Assembly (NCBI RefSeq): GCF_003614185.1
Contig: NZ_KZ987724.1
Location: forward strand, 3,996,107 to 4,060,106
Reading direction: 5' to 3'
DNA from: Paenibacillus aceti
Lineage (GTDB): Bacteria; Bacillota; Bacilli; Paenibacillales; Paenibacillaceae
DNA length: 64,000 nt
In this document: positions 9,250 to 18,480 of the stretch, piece by piece
How the letters are laid out: every line of letters starts with the position of its first letter
How positions within the stretch are numbered: the first letter of the stretch is position 1
Made by a program: the position numbers and the translations under genes
Notes under the pieces: model-generated
Told to the model about the DNA's origin: nothing
The model's database searches: none
The model's input: only the letters and a program-made list of their open reading frames with translations

Positions 9250-10498
9250 GCTCCTCTCTGACCTCCTTATCTTGTTCCGGGGCGAGTGCGCATGCTAAGA
9301 AGGCAAGCAGCAGATACTCGAAGTTGAAGCCCATATCCCCGCTTAACAGCGCTGTTCCCAGCGTTTGAATGAGCAATACAGCTAGAGCGATCAAGAAGCG
9401 AGCCCTTATGAGAGAGAAAATATAGGCCAGGAACCACAGTCCGAAGCCGATAATCCCCAGCTCACTGGCAATCTCCAGCACGAGATTATGAGGAAAATCC
9501 CGGGCTAACGGCGGCGTCACGCTCCCCAAGCCTGCACCGAGGAAAGGATGGTCATTCCATCGTTCTAGCGACTTGGACTGCAAATCGAGTCGGCCGATAT
9601 AATTGTCATCCCCCGTCAGCTGGCTGCGGTCAAAAAATATCGTAAACCGGCTGCTGCTAATCCATGCCCCCAGCTCTGCCGAATATTGGGCGGCCACAAT
9701 CCCACCGATACCTATCGCGATAAAAAAGCCAATCACATATCTCTGCAAATGCAAGTGTTTAATCTCACCGCGTCTATATTTCCTGAACAGGACGAAGGCG
9801 AGCGCGAGGCCGTTGGCGAGCACGAAGGCAGCGACCGGACCGCGGGATTGCGTAGCGAATGCAGATGCGGTGGCAGCGGCTATCGTAATGATCCTAAGCG
9901 GCCAAGGAATCCTGCTGCCCCAAAGGCAGACGGTGATCGTAATCAGCGACAGTCGCGCATTGAAGATCGGGTTGCTGTTTGGCAGCGACAATCTGCCCGG
10001 ATACAGCTCCGAATATTCACCGAATAGGAGATGCGCCAGCGCAAAGGCCAAGCCGAACAGCGCCAACACCGTCCAGGAGAACCTGCGGTATTTTTTGTAG
10101 ACAATATAGGCATATAGACCGGGAATCACGGCGCGGATAGCCAATATGACAAGCTTGTTCAGCCCCGCCGATCCTGGCTCCGTCCACATCATGCTGGTTA
10201 GACCATAGAGGAACCATAGCCCCCATAGCCACACGCCCTGATCCTTAAGCAGCACCTGCGCCTCTCTTCCTTTGCTGAACCAGGCGATCACCGCTGGCAC
10301 GAAGGGAACAGCGAGCAGCAGGAATAGAGCATTACCGGGCACCGCTAATTTATAGAAGTATCCGAACATGTCAAAATAAAGGCCGAACCCGATAATATAA
10401 GCGGCGTCAAACTTCACGTTGGAGCTCAGCATGTATTGAAGCAGGAACAAGCCTGCAACTGCGAACAGTATCAATAGCAGCACCAAATGCAGACTCAT
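9215..10498 (-). CDS. Wzy-like O-antigen ligase/polymerase family membrane protein
   Basis: 427 residues, very hydrophobic, with about ten to twelve predicted membrane helices. A long outer loop near the middle to C-terminal half contains RWNDHPFLGAGLGS, the typical Wzy_C/WaaL family motif (H-P-x-x-G-x-G). Wzy proteins join lipid-linked repeat units on the outer face of the membrane. Its context, between glycosyltransferases and near a Wzx flippase, fits a polymerase better than a ligase. The ATG overlaps the stop of the upstream glycosyltransferase by four bases (ATGA), suggesting translational coupling. Confidence 0.9.
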   Translation of the reverse strand: MSLHLVLLLILFAVAGLFLLQYMLSSNVKFDAAYIIGFGLYFDMFGYFYKLAVPGNALFLLLAVPFVPAVIAWFSKGREAQVLLKDQGVWLWGLWFLYGLTSMMWTEPGSAGLNKLVILAIRAVIPGLYAYIVYKKYRRFSWTVLALFGLAFALAHLLFGEYSELYPGRLSLPNSNPIFNARLSLITITVCLWGSRIPWPLRIITIAAATASAFATQSRGPVAAFVLANGLALAFVLFRKYRRGEIKHLHLQRYVIGFFIAIGIGGIVAAQYSAELGAWISSSRFTIFFDRSQLTGDDNYIGRLDLQSKSLERWNDHPFLGAGLGSVTPPLARDFPHNLVLEIASELGIIGFGLWFLAYIFSLIRARFLIALAVLLIQTLGTALLSGDMGFNFEYLLLAFLACALAPEQDKEVREEHAQNSVHSHRA

Positions 10499-11580
10499 CT
10501 CCGGCCGCCTTCCCGAACCATCCGCTCCATGTAGCGCACCCGCTCGGCCTCTTTAACCGCAGTATCCAGATGACTGATCTGGGCCCGTTCTACCCGGGAG
10601 CCGCGCCAGGCTGCAACGAAAGCCTCGATTTCCTCCCTGACAGCTGCGATGCTATCCGGCTCGTTCCGCAGTTGAAGGATGAAGGGAACCGGCTCGGGGA
10701 AATCGGTATCCTTGTAGCCGATCACCACAGGCAGACCATAAGCCAGATACTCCCTTACCTTAAGCGGAGAAGCTTCCCCCATCTGCTTCCGGTATAAGGC
10801 CAGTGTCCCGATGGCGACATCCGCCTGGCGCATCAATGGCTCATATTCACTGCGCATCAGATTCCCATGAAAGACCATATTGTCAGGAGCTGGACCGTCC
10901 AGATGGGAGGCGTAAATGCCGACAAGATCGAAATGCCAATCGGGCCGGGCCGCAGCCAGCTTGGCGATCTCATCAACCCCATGCCAGGACTGACCATGCG
11001 TACCTATGAAAATAACCCGGATCCCCTCTCTCTTCTCGACCGGAGACGGCTCAACACCGGACAGATCCACCCCGTTCCCGATGATGATCTTATCGCGGAC
11101 ATACTTGCTGAAATGGGCTTCATCCGCCATCTCGGCGCTCACGAACACGAAGCCGGAAGCCGCCTTAAGCACGGCAGACCGGGTCAAACGGTGATACCCG
11201 TATCGGAATTTGCCACCAGCCCGCATCTCTGGCAGATCATTCGTATTCACTTCAAGCACCGAAGGAATTTGCCTCAGCAAGGCGGGCAGGCCAGGGTAAT
11301 ACAAATCATACCGATGGTACAGCACATCCGGCTCCCATCGTCTTACCTCGGCCAGCAGTCGGCGAAAGTCTGTAAATCGCCGCAGGCCTCCCCGATAGGA
11401 CTGCACCTGCAAGGGGATACTCTTAAACTCCCTGTTCCAATCCGGCTCCCAATGGTGTGTATACAAGAACAGGCTCACCTCATGACCAAGCTCGGACCAT
11501 GCGGTGACCTGGCTGAGCACCTTCTTGAACACACCGCTGCTCGGCCCTTCATTCCAATGAATCAGATAGGCGATCTTCAT
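10495..11580 (-). CDS. GT4-like glycosyltransferase
   Basis: 361 residues. It begins MKIAYLIHWNEGPSSGVFKK, a typical first strand and loop of a GT-B fold, and has VIIGYKD and EASPLKVREYLAYGLP near the C-terminus, the family 4 donor-binding region. AGGAAGG lies before the ATG. It is the second cytoplasmic glycosyltransferase of the operon. The substrate is unknown. Confidence 0.9.
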   Translation of the reverse strand: MKIAYLIHWNEGPSSGVFKKVLSQVTAWSELGHEVSLFLYTHHWEPDWNREFKSIPLQVQSYRGGLRRFTDFRRLLAEVRRWEPDVLYHRYDLYYPGLPALLRQIPSVLEVNTNDLPEMRAGGKFRYGYHRLTRSAVLKAASGFVFVSAEMADEAHFSKYVRDKIIIGNGVDLSGVEPSPVEKREGIRVIFIGTHGQSWHGVDEIAKLAAARPDWHFDLVGIYASHLDGPAPDNMVFHGNLMRSEYEPLMRQADVAIGTLALYRKQMGEASPLKVREYLAYGLPVVIGYKDTDFPEPVPFILQLRNEPDSIAAVREEIEAFVAAWRGSRVERAQISHLDTAVKEAERVRYMERMVREGGRR

Positions 11581-11601
11581 CTTGTTTCCTTCCTAGTCCC
11601 G

Positions 11602-12978
11602 TTATTTCAGCTCTTCAATACAACGTTGGTATACCTTGCGGTCTAACGTGCGCACCAAGCGACTATTATGCCATAGCAGCGTGAAATCTCCTGCATATTT
11701 AACGCATTCCCGATAGTAACGGCCTATCGTAGCGAAGGCCTCTTCCTCGGTTATATGCGGAGTCTCAAGCACCGTCAGCTCCATCACAATCAGCGGACGC
11801 TCGCGGAGCTTAAGCGATTGCCCGGTACGCAGATTAAATACCGGGTATTCATAGCAGGTGCCGCAGCGAAAGCCCGGTCGGTCCGCGCATCCCAAGGTGC
11901 TATCATACTGCAGACCGGCATCCTCCCAGCCCTGCCATGTATCCGGAGCCTGCCATCTCAGGAAATGCTGGCGTCCTCCCCACTGCTCCTGATGAATTCC
12001 GGCCAGTTCAGCCTGCTGTCGCAGCAGATGGAACTCCCGTCTGATCTGCTGGGGAGACAGATACGTACGATAGCTGGGATGCAGGCCGATCTCATGACCG
12101 CGTTCATGAATCTGGATCATCAGGTCATGAATCTCGAGATCATCCATCGCATAGTTCCCGTCGACTCCGGGCTCCGTCTGCTCCGTAATAAAGTAGAAGC
12201 TGCTGCGCAGTCCCGCTTGTTCACTAAGCCCCATGATCCAGTCGAATGTGTTGAACGGGTCTCGCTCCAGCGTCGCCACCCTTGAGCCGATCATTCTCGC
12301 TTTGCGTACCGCAGCTTCTAACTGTCGCCGTTTGAGCACATCGCCAAGGCTCTCCTTGGCGATGCTGAGATTGCTGCGCCGCATGGCGAAGAACGGGTAA
12401 TCGACATCATGGCTGATCAGCTTGCGGCTCGCGCGCGGCTTCCTGTCCAGCTCCGGCCACAGCGACTCCAGCATCCTCCACAGCAATTCGGTGTATCGGT
12501 TCACGATCGGTTCATCGAGGAAGCCCTCCTGATAGGCCAGAGATTGCACGGAGGGGAAGCGATCATGATGGTCACGCTCCTGACTGACCACTTCCTCGTA
12601 TCGGGTCAGCATGAAGAAGCAACTGCCGAACAAATCCAGGCTGCAATGGATGATCGGCTGCTCCAGCCGCAGCTGCTCCAGCGGAGGCTCACCATGCCCA
12701 TAAATGACAGGCAGGCGGGTCTCCATGCCCTCCACTTCCAGCCTGGATAACGGCCTTGCCGGAAGGGAGGCAGGCTTAAGCCATTCTGCTTCACTCTTGG
12801 ACAGCAGCACATCAGCCAGCACAAGCCGATGCTCGCTTCCCCCGGACAAGGTGATCTCTATATCATTGCGATCCTTGAATTCAATCAAATAGTGGATGCC
12901 CAGAAATTCTTCGAGCAGCACTCTGCAAATGTACTCCCGTTCTGCAGGTCTGGTTAATGGGCAACTGATCCTAAGCAT
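11602..12978 (-). CDS. Polysaccharide deacetylase-like (CE4/NodB-fold) protein
   Basis: 458 residues with no signal peptide. A poorly recognised N-terminal domain of about 180 residues precedes a NodB-like part with SHDVDY (the paired Asp motif) near 190 and GHEIGLHPSY (the HxxxH zinc motif) near 290. These are the metal ligands of family 4 carbohydrate esterases. The protein resembles the cytoplasmic deacetylase-like proteins often found in exopolysaccharide loci. It may remove an acetyl group from a lipid-linked or nucleotide sugar, or may have lost activity. GGGAGG serves the ATG. It lies four bases after the flippase gene. Confidence 0.8.
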   Translation of the reverse strand: MLRISCPLTRPAEREYICRVLLEEFLGIHYLIEFKDRNDIEITLSGGSEHRLVLADVLLSKSEAEWLKPASLPARPLSRLEVEGMETRLPVIYGHGEPPLEQLRLEQPIIHCSLDLFGSCFFMLTRYEEVVSQERDHHDRFPSVQSLAYQEGFLDEPIVNRYTELLWRMLESLWPELDRKPRASRKLISHDVDYPFFAMRRSNLSIAKESLGDVLKRRQLEAAVRKARMIGSRVATLERDPFNTFDWIMGLSEQAGLRSSFYFITEQTEPGVDGNYAMDDLEIHDLMIQIHERGHEIGLHPSYRTYLSPQQIRREFHLLRQQAELAGIHQEQWGGRQHFLRWQAPDTWQGWEDAGLQYDSTLGCADRPGFRCGTCYEYPVFNLRTGQSLKLRERPLIVMELTVLETPHITEEEAFATIGRYYRECVKYAGDFTLLWHNSRLVRTLDRKVYQRCIEELK

Positions 12979-12981
12979 CTC

Positions 12982-14295
12982 TTAACCTCCCTGTTCCACT
13001 TCCTGTTCAGCGGCGTAATAACGGTATTTCTGCACGGCGGCCCAGGACAGCCCTAGATGGATTAAATAGCCGATAGTAGAGGCGAGGCCGTACACCAATA
13101 TGCTGGTGCTCGCACTCTGCCCCGTATAATAGGATAAGAGCAAAGCCCCCAGCACGATCAAGACCCGGGCAATCTCCCGGTATAGATGTAGATCCTGCCT
13201 CTCCATCACATCGATGGTCGAGCCTACGGAATTCGCCACGAACTGACTCAGATACATAATGCCAAGCAGCCGGACATAATTCCCTGCGTTGGCCCATTCC
13301 GCACCGAATAGCGTAGAGAACATCGAAGGGAGCAGAATGACCATGACGAATATAATCGCTAGACCAACCAGAAAAATATTCCGCACCGTTTTGATAAACA
13401 ACGGATACAGCTTATGTCTGGCATGCAACATGTACTCGGACGATTCCGACAGATACACCTTCGTCACCGATGTGGTAATCAAGGTCATCGGCGAACCGAG
13501 GATACGCTGACTGAGAGCGAACCATCCGGCGACCTGCGGACCATAGAAGACGGCTAGCAGAATCGTCGGCAGATAGATGCCGAGACTATTCAGCATATTA
13601 GATGCCAGGGACAATTGAGGGAACCGCCGATAGCGGTAGGCGCTCTCCCTGAGATCTTCCCAGCTAACGTGAATCTCCTGATGTTTAACATCCCGGCGCC
13701 ATAATCTCCACTGCGGGATCAGTCCGCCCAATCGACCCAGCACATCGCCGATAATGAGACCCGAGGGCCCCGGCAGCAGACGGGCCAACGCCAGCTGTGA
13801 AGAGACCAGGGTAATACTCTGCGTATATTTGGTGCGCGAAAGTTGTCTGAAATATTTTTTGCGGACGGACCAGCCATTGAGAATTTGATAGAAACCGGCA
13901 CAGAGCAGGCTGATGATAAAATAAATAAAATACCCTCCGATATCCGCTTCCTTGGTCCATACAGACAATGGGTGAGCGAGGAAGTACACGCCCACTCCGC
14001 CCACGACGCTTACCGCGACACAAATCCGCAGGGATAGGCTTAACAGACTGCTGGCCATATGATCCTCTTCTGGCAGGGTGATTGCATTCTCATAGGAGAA
14101 GGACACGAGCATAAGCATGATGGAAATGATTGAAGTATACATAGAATACACGCCGTACTCGGAAGGACTGTAGAGGTGGGTGATGAACGGCAATGCGATT
14201 AGAATAATAATTTGACTGATTATGGTCCCGCTGGCCAAGACAACAACATTACGAAAAAATCCATCCAGAGATATGCGTCTGATATATTTCCACAT
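12982..14295 (-). CDS. Wzx-type polysaccharide flippase (MOP superfamily)
   Basis: 437 residues with about 12 to 14 predicted membrane helices. The start, SLDGFFRNVVVLASGTIISQ followed by ALPFITHLYSPSEYGVYSM, is the conserved opening of the polysaccharide synthesis/flippase family. These proteins flip undecaprenyl-linked repeat units across the cytoplasmic membrane. No good ribosome site precedes the ATG, and the gap to the upstream aminotransferase stop is 9 bases, so translation may be coupled. Confidence 0.93.
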   Translation of the reverse strand: MWKYIRRISLDGFFRNVVVLASGTIISQIIILIALPFITHLYSPSEYGVYSMYTSIISIMLMLVSFSYENAITLPEEDHMASSLLSLSLRICVAVSVVGGVGVYFLAHPLSVWTKEADIGGYFIYFIISLLCAGFYQILNGWSVRKKYFRQLSRTKYTQSITLVSSQLALARLLPGPSGLIIGDVLGRLGGLIPQWRLWRRDVKHQEIHVSWEDLRESAYRYRRFPQLSLASNMLNSLGIYLPTILLAVFYGPQVAGWFALSQRILGSPMTLITTSVTKVYLSESSEYMLHARHKLYPLFIKTVRNIFLVGLAIIFVMVILLPSMFSTLFGAEWANAGNYVRLLGIMYLSQFVANSVGSTIDVMERQDLHLYREIARVLIVLGALLLSYYTGQSASTSILVYGLASTIGYLIHLGLSWAAVQKYRYYAAEQEVEQGG

Positions 14296-14304
14296 AGATT
14301 TGAT

Positions 14305-15438
14305 TTATGACAGCGACGCCCTGATTTTGTCAGCGATATATCGTTGGGTGGAGACCTCGATCTGCGGCCAAATCGGCAGAGACAATACCTCAGATGACAG
14401 GGACTCAGCGACCGGCATACTTAGATTCATCGACTGATAGACAGGCAATTGATGAACCGGAAGCGGATAATAGATCATCGTGCTGATCCCCTCCGCCAGT
14501 AGCTTAGCCTGTAATTCATCCCGCCTGGCGTGCAGAACGCGAATCGTATATTGATGGTAGACATGCTTCGAGTAGTCTTCTTCTACCGGCAGGACGATGC
14601 CTTCGATTCCCTCCAGCAGCTGTCGATAACGCTCCGATGCCTGATGACGGCCCTCGTTCCAAATATCGATATACGGGAGCTTCACGCGCAGGATCGCCGC
14701 CTGAATCTCATCGAGTCGGGAGTTGAAGCCGATCAGCTCGTTATAATACTTCTTCTTCGAACCATGGGTACGCAGCATCGCTGCAAGCTCCGCTAAACCG
14801 GGATCATTCGTCGCGACCAGTCCGCCATCACCATAGGTGCCAAGATTTTTGGACGGAAAAAAAGAGAAGCAGCCCATATCGCCAATCGTTCCGACCTTGC
14901 TCCCCTTATATTCGCCGCCAAACGCCTGCGCGACATCTTCTACTACGATCAAATCCCGCTGCTTCGCAAGCTCCATGACAGGGTCCATGTCGATCGACTG
15001 GCCGAATAAATGAACCGGAATAATCGCCTTTGTCCGCTCCGTTATGGCTGATTCAAGCAGGGATATGTCCATATTGTACGTACCCGGGTCCACATCGACG
15101 AACACAGGCACAGCGCCCACCCGGCTGATCGCCTCAGCCGTAGCGAAGAAGGTGAACGGCGTCGTAATGACCTCATCTCCCTCGCCGATCCCGCAGGCCA
15201 GCAGGGCGATCACCAATGCATCAGTGCCGGAATTCAAGGCGATGGCATAATCCACCCCTAGGTATTCCGCGGCTTCGCGTTCGAAGTCTTTGACATTCTG
15301 GCCCATAATAAAGGCGCCGCGATCCAGCACCGCTTCAATCGCACTCATAAGCTGCGGCTTCAAGGTTTGAATCTCATGGCTCATGTCCAGTACAGGGATT
15401 CTTCTAGGAACAGCTATCTCTCTAGGGTCCATTCTCAT
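14305..15438 (-). CDS. DegT/DnrJ/EryC1/StrS sugar aminotransferase (WbpE-like)
   Basis: 377 residues, the usual family length. The PLP-binding lysine is in SFFPSKNLGTYGDGG. Other family marks are ALNSGTDAL near the start and EDVAQAFG. With the dehydrogenase, Gfo/Idh oxidoreductase and hexapeptide acetyltransferase encoded just upstream, it completes the gene set known in Pseudomonas (WbpA/B/E/D) and Bordetella (Wlb) for UDP-2,3-diacetamido-2,3-dideoxy-glucuronic acid. In that route it transfers an amino group from glutamate to C3 of the 3-keto sugar. The start codon directly abuts the stop of the upstream gene. The exact role is inferred from context. Confidence 0.92.
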   Translation of the reverse strand: MRMDPREIAVPRRIPVLDMSHEIQTLKPQLMSAIEAVLDRGAFIMGQNVKDFEREAAEYLGVDYAIALNSGTDALVIALLACGIGEGDEVITTPFTFFATAEAISRVGAVPVFVDVDPGTYNMDISLLESAITERTKAIIPVHLFGQSIDMDPVMELAKQRDLIVVEDVAQAFGGEYKGSKVGTIGDMGCFSFFPSKNLGTYGDGGLVATNDPGLAELAAMLRTHGSKKKYYNELIGFNSRLDEIQAAILRVKLPYIDIWNEGRHQASERYRQLLEGIEGIVLPVEEDYSKHVYHQYTIRVLHARRDELQAKLLAEGISTMIYYPLPVHQLPVYQSMNLSMPVAESLSSEVLSLPIWPQIEVSTQRYIADKIRASLS

Positions 15439-16023
15439 CTACACTTCCTTCGCTATTCTTACTGTCTCTTCTATCATTTCATATTTTCGTCCGCATTCCG
15501 GACAAGCGGCCACCTGATCACGAAAAGCAAGGGACAGCCCGCACTGGCATACCCATCCGATCTGCCGGGCCGGGACCCCTGCGACCAGGGAATAGGGAAG
15601 CACATCCTTGTTCACAACCGCACCGGCTGCAATAAGCGCCCATTCGCCAATCGTCACGCCGCAGACCACGGTGGCATTGGCACCGATGGATGCGCCGTAT
15701 TTAACAACCGTCTTCTGATAATCATTGCTCGTATTCCGGGGAAAAGCGGAACGCGGTGTGCGCACATTCGTGAATACCATGCTCGGACCGCAGAATACGT
15801 AATCCTCCAGCACAACCCCTTCGTATACAGAGACATTGTTCTGAATCTTCACGCCGTTGCCTATGGTCACCTGAGAGGCGACATAGACGTTCTGCCCCAG
15901 GCTGCAGGCAGATCCAATGCTGGTTCTGGATGAAATATGTGAGAAATGCCAAATCTTCGTATCTTGCCCGATCCTTGCTCCCTCGTCAACAATCGCCGTT
16001 GGATGCACCCAGTATTCGCTCAT
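15439..16023 (-). CDS. Left-handed beta-helix sugar N-acetyltransferase (WbpD/WlbB-like)
   Basis: 194 residues. It is made of hexapeptide repeats ([LIV]-G-x4), for example [17 protein letters not shown], and contains GPSMVFTNV and GAGAVV-like coils typical of the WbpD group. In that route the enzyme uses acetyl-CoA to acetylate the 3-amino group of the UDP-amino-uronic acid. Its last ~35 residues carry C-x-C and C-x2-C pairs (VCQCG, CPECG), a zinc-ribbon-like tail that is seen in some but not all members. AGGAGA precedes the ATG. Confidence 0.92.
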   Translation of the reverse strand: MSEYWVHPTAIVDEGARIGQDTKIWHFSHISSRTSIGSACSLGQNVYVASQVTIGNGVKIQNNVSVYEGVVLEDYVFCGPSMVFTNVRTPRSAFPRNTSNDYQKTVVKYGASIGANATVVCGVTIGEWALIAAGAVVNKDVLPYSLVAGVPARQIGWVCQCGLSLAFRDQVAACPECGRKYEMIEETVRIAKEV

Positions 16024-16071
16024 CGCCTTGTCTCCTGGTTCTATTTTTATAGGGGAATGTAACTCTCTTAC

Positions 16072-17409
16072 TTAAAGTAGATGGTAGTTTTCGGGTTTAG
16101 AATGATGGATCATCACATTGCGCGTATCGAACAGACTATGGCAGGTACGGCCGATCAACTCGTAGTCAAAGCGAGTATGATCCGTTGCGATCACGGCGAT
16201 ATCCGCCTCCTGCAGGCGGGATTCTGTCAGCTCGACCGTCTCATAGTTGCGACCGCGATACTTGAAGGAGGTAATGTGAGGATCACTGGCCCACACGGTT
16301 GCCCCCCGCTCTTCCAGCAGTTCGATCATCTTCAGCACCGGGGATTCCCGGTAATCGTCGATATCCTTCTTGTAGGCGACACCGAGAATATACACGGTAG
16401 ACCCGTTAATCGGCTTCTTGTTCAGATTCAGGATCTCTGCGATCTTCTGAACGACAAACTCCGGCATCGCATTGTTAATCTCACCGGCAAGCTCGATCAG
16501 GCGGGTATGATAATTGTATTCTCGAGCCTTCCAGGTCAGATAGAAGGGATCGATTGGAATGCAGTGCCCGCCCAGGCCCGGCCCGGGATAGAAGGCCATG
16601 AATCCGTAGGGCTTGGTCTTGGCCGCATTGATCACTTCCCATACATTGATGCCCATCCGACTGCATAATACCGCCATCTCATTGGCGAGTGCGATATTGA
16701 TATGGCGGAAGGTATTTTCATATATTTTCTCCATTTCGGCGACAGCTGGGCTGGACACGGTATGCACCTCACCATCCAGTACATGACGGTACAATTCCAT
16801 CGCCACCTGCGAGCAGGCTTCCGTTACTCCCCCGACGACCTTGGGGGTATTCTTCGTATTGAAGGATTGATTACCGGGGTCGATGCGTTCAGGGGAGTAG
16901 GCCAGGAAGAAGTCCTCGCCGCAGACCAGTCCTGTCGATTCCAGGATCGGCCGGACCAGCTCCTCGGTCGTCCCCGGATATGTCGTACTCTCCAGCACGA
17001 CAAGCATACCGGGATGCAGATATTTGGCGATCTCGCGCGTAGAATTCTCAACATAGCTCGTATCTGGCTGCTGGTATATATCCAGCGGGGTAGGCACGCA
17101 TATAGCAACGGTATCCACCTCGGATATAAAAGAATAATCATCCGTCGCCCGCAGTTGGCCCTTATCGACCATCGTCCTTAAATCCTCATCGATCACATCG
17201 CCGATATAATTGAATCCACTGTTGACCATGGCCACCTTCTGCTCCTGAACATCGAAGCCGATTACGCGATATCCGGCCTTGGCTTTCTCTACGGCGAGCG
17301 GCAGTCCCACATAGCCCAGGCCAATCACACCGATCACCGCCGTCTGATTTCCCAGCTTCTTCAGTAATTCTGCGCTGTGCTCCCGAGTCTTGATCGCTCT
17401 TTCGTTCAT
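16072..17409 (-). CDS. UDP-sugar 6-dehydrogenase (WbpA-like, UDP-GlcNAc dehydrogenase)
   Basis: 445 residues. The N-terminal NAD-binding motif is GVIGLGYVGLPLA. The catalytic cysteine is in GLGGHCIPIDPFYL. The C-terminal domain has the GVAYKKDIDDYRESP signature of the UDP-glucose/UDP-N-acetylhexosamine dehydrogenase family. It oxidises C6 of a UDP-sugar twice to the uronic acid, using NAD. The neighbouring WbpB/E/D-like genes point to UDP-GlcNAc as substrate, but ManNAc dehydrogenases look similar. GGGAGGAG lies before the ATG. Confidence 0.93.
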   Translation of the reverse strand: MNERAIKTREHSAELLKKLGNQTAVIGVIGLGYVGLPLAVEKAKAGYRVIGFDVQEQKVAMVNSGFNYIGDVIDEDLRTMVDKGQLRATDDYSFISEVDTVAICVPTPLDIYQQPDTSYVENSTREIAKYLHPGMLVVLESTTYPGTTEELVRPILESTGLVCGEDFFLAYSPERIDPGNQSFNTKNTPKVVGGVTEACSQVAMELYRHVLDGEVHTVSSPAVAEMEKIYENTFRHINIALANEMAVLCSRMGINVWEVINAAKTKPYGFMAFYPGPGLGGHCIPIDPFYLTWKAREYNYHTRLIELAGEINNAMPEFVVQKIAEILNLNKKPINGSTVYILGVAYKKDIDDYRESPVLKMIELLEERGATVWASDPHITSFKYRGRNYETVELTESRLQEADIAVIATDHTRFDYELIGRTCHSLFDTRNVMIHHSKPENYHLL

Positions 17410-17432
17410 ACAGCTCCTCCCATCCCTTTAGC

Positions 17433-18440
17433 TTAACTGCTCACCTTGGTTTCCTGACTGGCGATATCGGTGACGAGCCCGACGGCTCTTCGCCCATCCT
17501 GTAATGTAATCGTCGGCTCCCGATGCTCCGATAACGCTTGAACCATGTCGGCTATAATGCATTGATGCCCTGGTATGCCGAATGGGTCTTGATCGATCTC
17601 TGCTATTATCTGTCTGCTCTCCTCCTCAGTCATGGAGGCGAATTTCCAATGCTTGATCCAGTTGGCCGTCTTGCCGCCGATGACGACATAGCCAGCCTCT
17701 CCGAACACGGCCAATGATTCCTCTAAATTATGCTCATACACGGTTGTGCATGCTTCGACCGTCCCTAACAGGCCTTGGTCAAAGCGAAGTACAGCTACTG
17801 CGGTATCCTCCGCTTCGATATTTCTGAGTCGGGTATCTACGAACGCCTTCGTCTCTGTGACCGGACCGAACAGCCACAGGAGCAGATCCAGGCTGTGAAT
17901 AGCCTGATTCATCAGCACCCCGCCATCCATCGCCTTCGTTCCTCGCCATGCCGCCTGATCATAGTAGGTCTGCCCCCGGTTCCAGCGCACTGCAGCACTA
18001 ACGTGACTGAGCTTGCCGAAGATCCCCTGATCCAGCGCAGCCTTCAACCGCTGCATCGCCGGACGATAGCGGTTGGGATGCACTACTGTCGCTTTGACCT
18101 CATTCCTGGCGACTGCGGCTATCATCTGATCCGTGTCTTCCAGGGTCAGTGCCAGCGGCTTCTCGATGACGAGATGCTTCCCCGCATGGGCCGCTGCGAC
18201 CGCCAAATCCACATGTAAGCCGCTCGGTGTGCAGATGCACACAACGTCGATCATGGGGATCTGCTCCAGCATATCCGTCATTGATGTGAAAACAGGCACC
18301 TGCCAAGTTAGGGCCAGCTCAGACAGCCGGGCCTCGTTGGTATCGCATAGAGCGGCCAATGCAGCGCCTTCGGTACGGGCGATCGCCTCGAGATGCTTGC
18401 CTGCAATATGCCCGCAGCCAACAATTGAAAAATGGATCAT
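17433..18440 (-). CDS. Gfo/Idh/MocA-family oxidoreductase (WbpB/WlbA-like)
   Basis: 335 residues. The NAD-binding start is FSIVGCGHIAGKHLEAI. EKPLALT contains the conserved EKP motif with its catalytic lysine, and GGVLMNQAIHSLDLLLWL contains the conserved histidine of the family. In the WbpA/B/E/D route the enzyme oxidises C3 of UDP-GlcNAc-uronic acid so that the aminotransferase can act. GGAGGAG serves the ATG, and the gene lies 23 bases upstream of the dehydrogenase gene. Confidence 0.9.
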   Translation of the reverse strand: MIHFSIVGCGHIAGKHLEAIARTEGAALAALCDTNEARLSELALTWQVPVFTSMTDMLEQIPMIDVVCICTPSGLHVDLAVAAAHAGKHLVIEKPLALTLEDTDQMIAAVARNEVKATVVHPNRYRPAMQRLKAALDQGIFGKLSHVSAAVRWNRGQTYYDQAAWRGTKAMDGGVLMNQAIHSLDLLLWLFGPVTETKAFVDTRLRNIEAEDTAVAVLRFDQGLLGTVEACTTVYEHNLEESLAVFGEAGYVVIGGKTANWIKHWKFASMTEEESRQIIAEIDQDPFGIPGHQCIIADMVQALSEHREPTITLQDGRRAVGLVTDIASQETKVSS

Positions 18441-18480
18441 TCCTACTCCTCCGCTTATATCATTTCGTCTATTTTCGGGT

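Noticed and set aside
10867-11646. 259-codon open frame antisense to a glycosyltransferase gene
   Set aside because: Fully overlaps a motif-supported gene and its product shows no recognisable fold or start signal.
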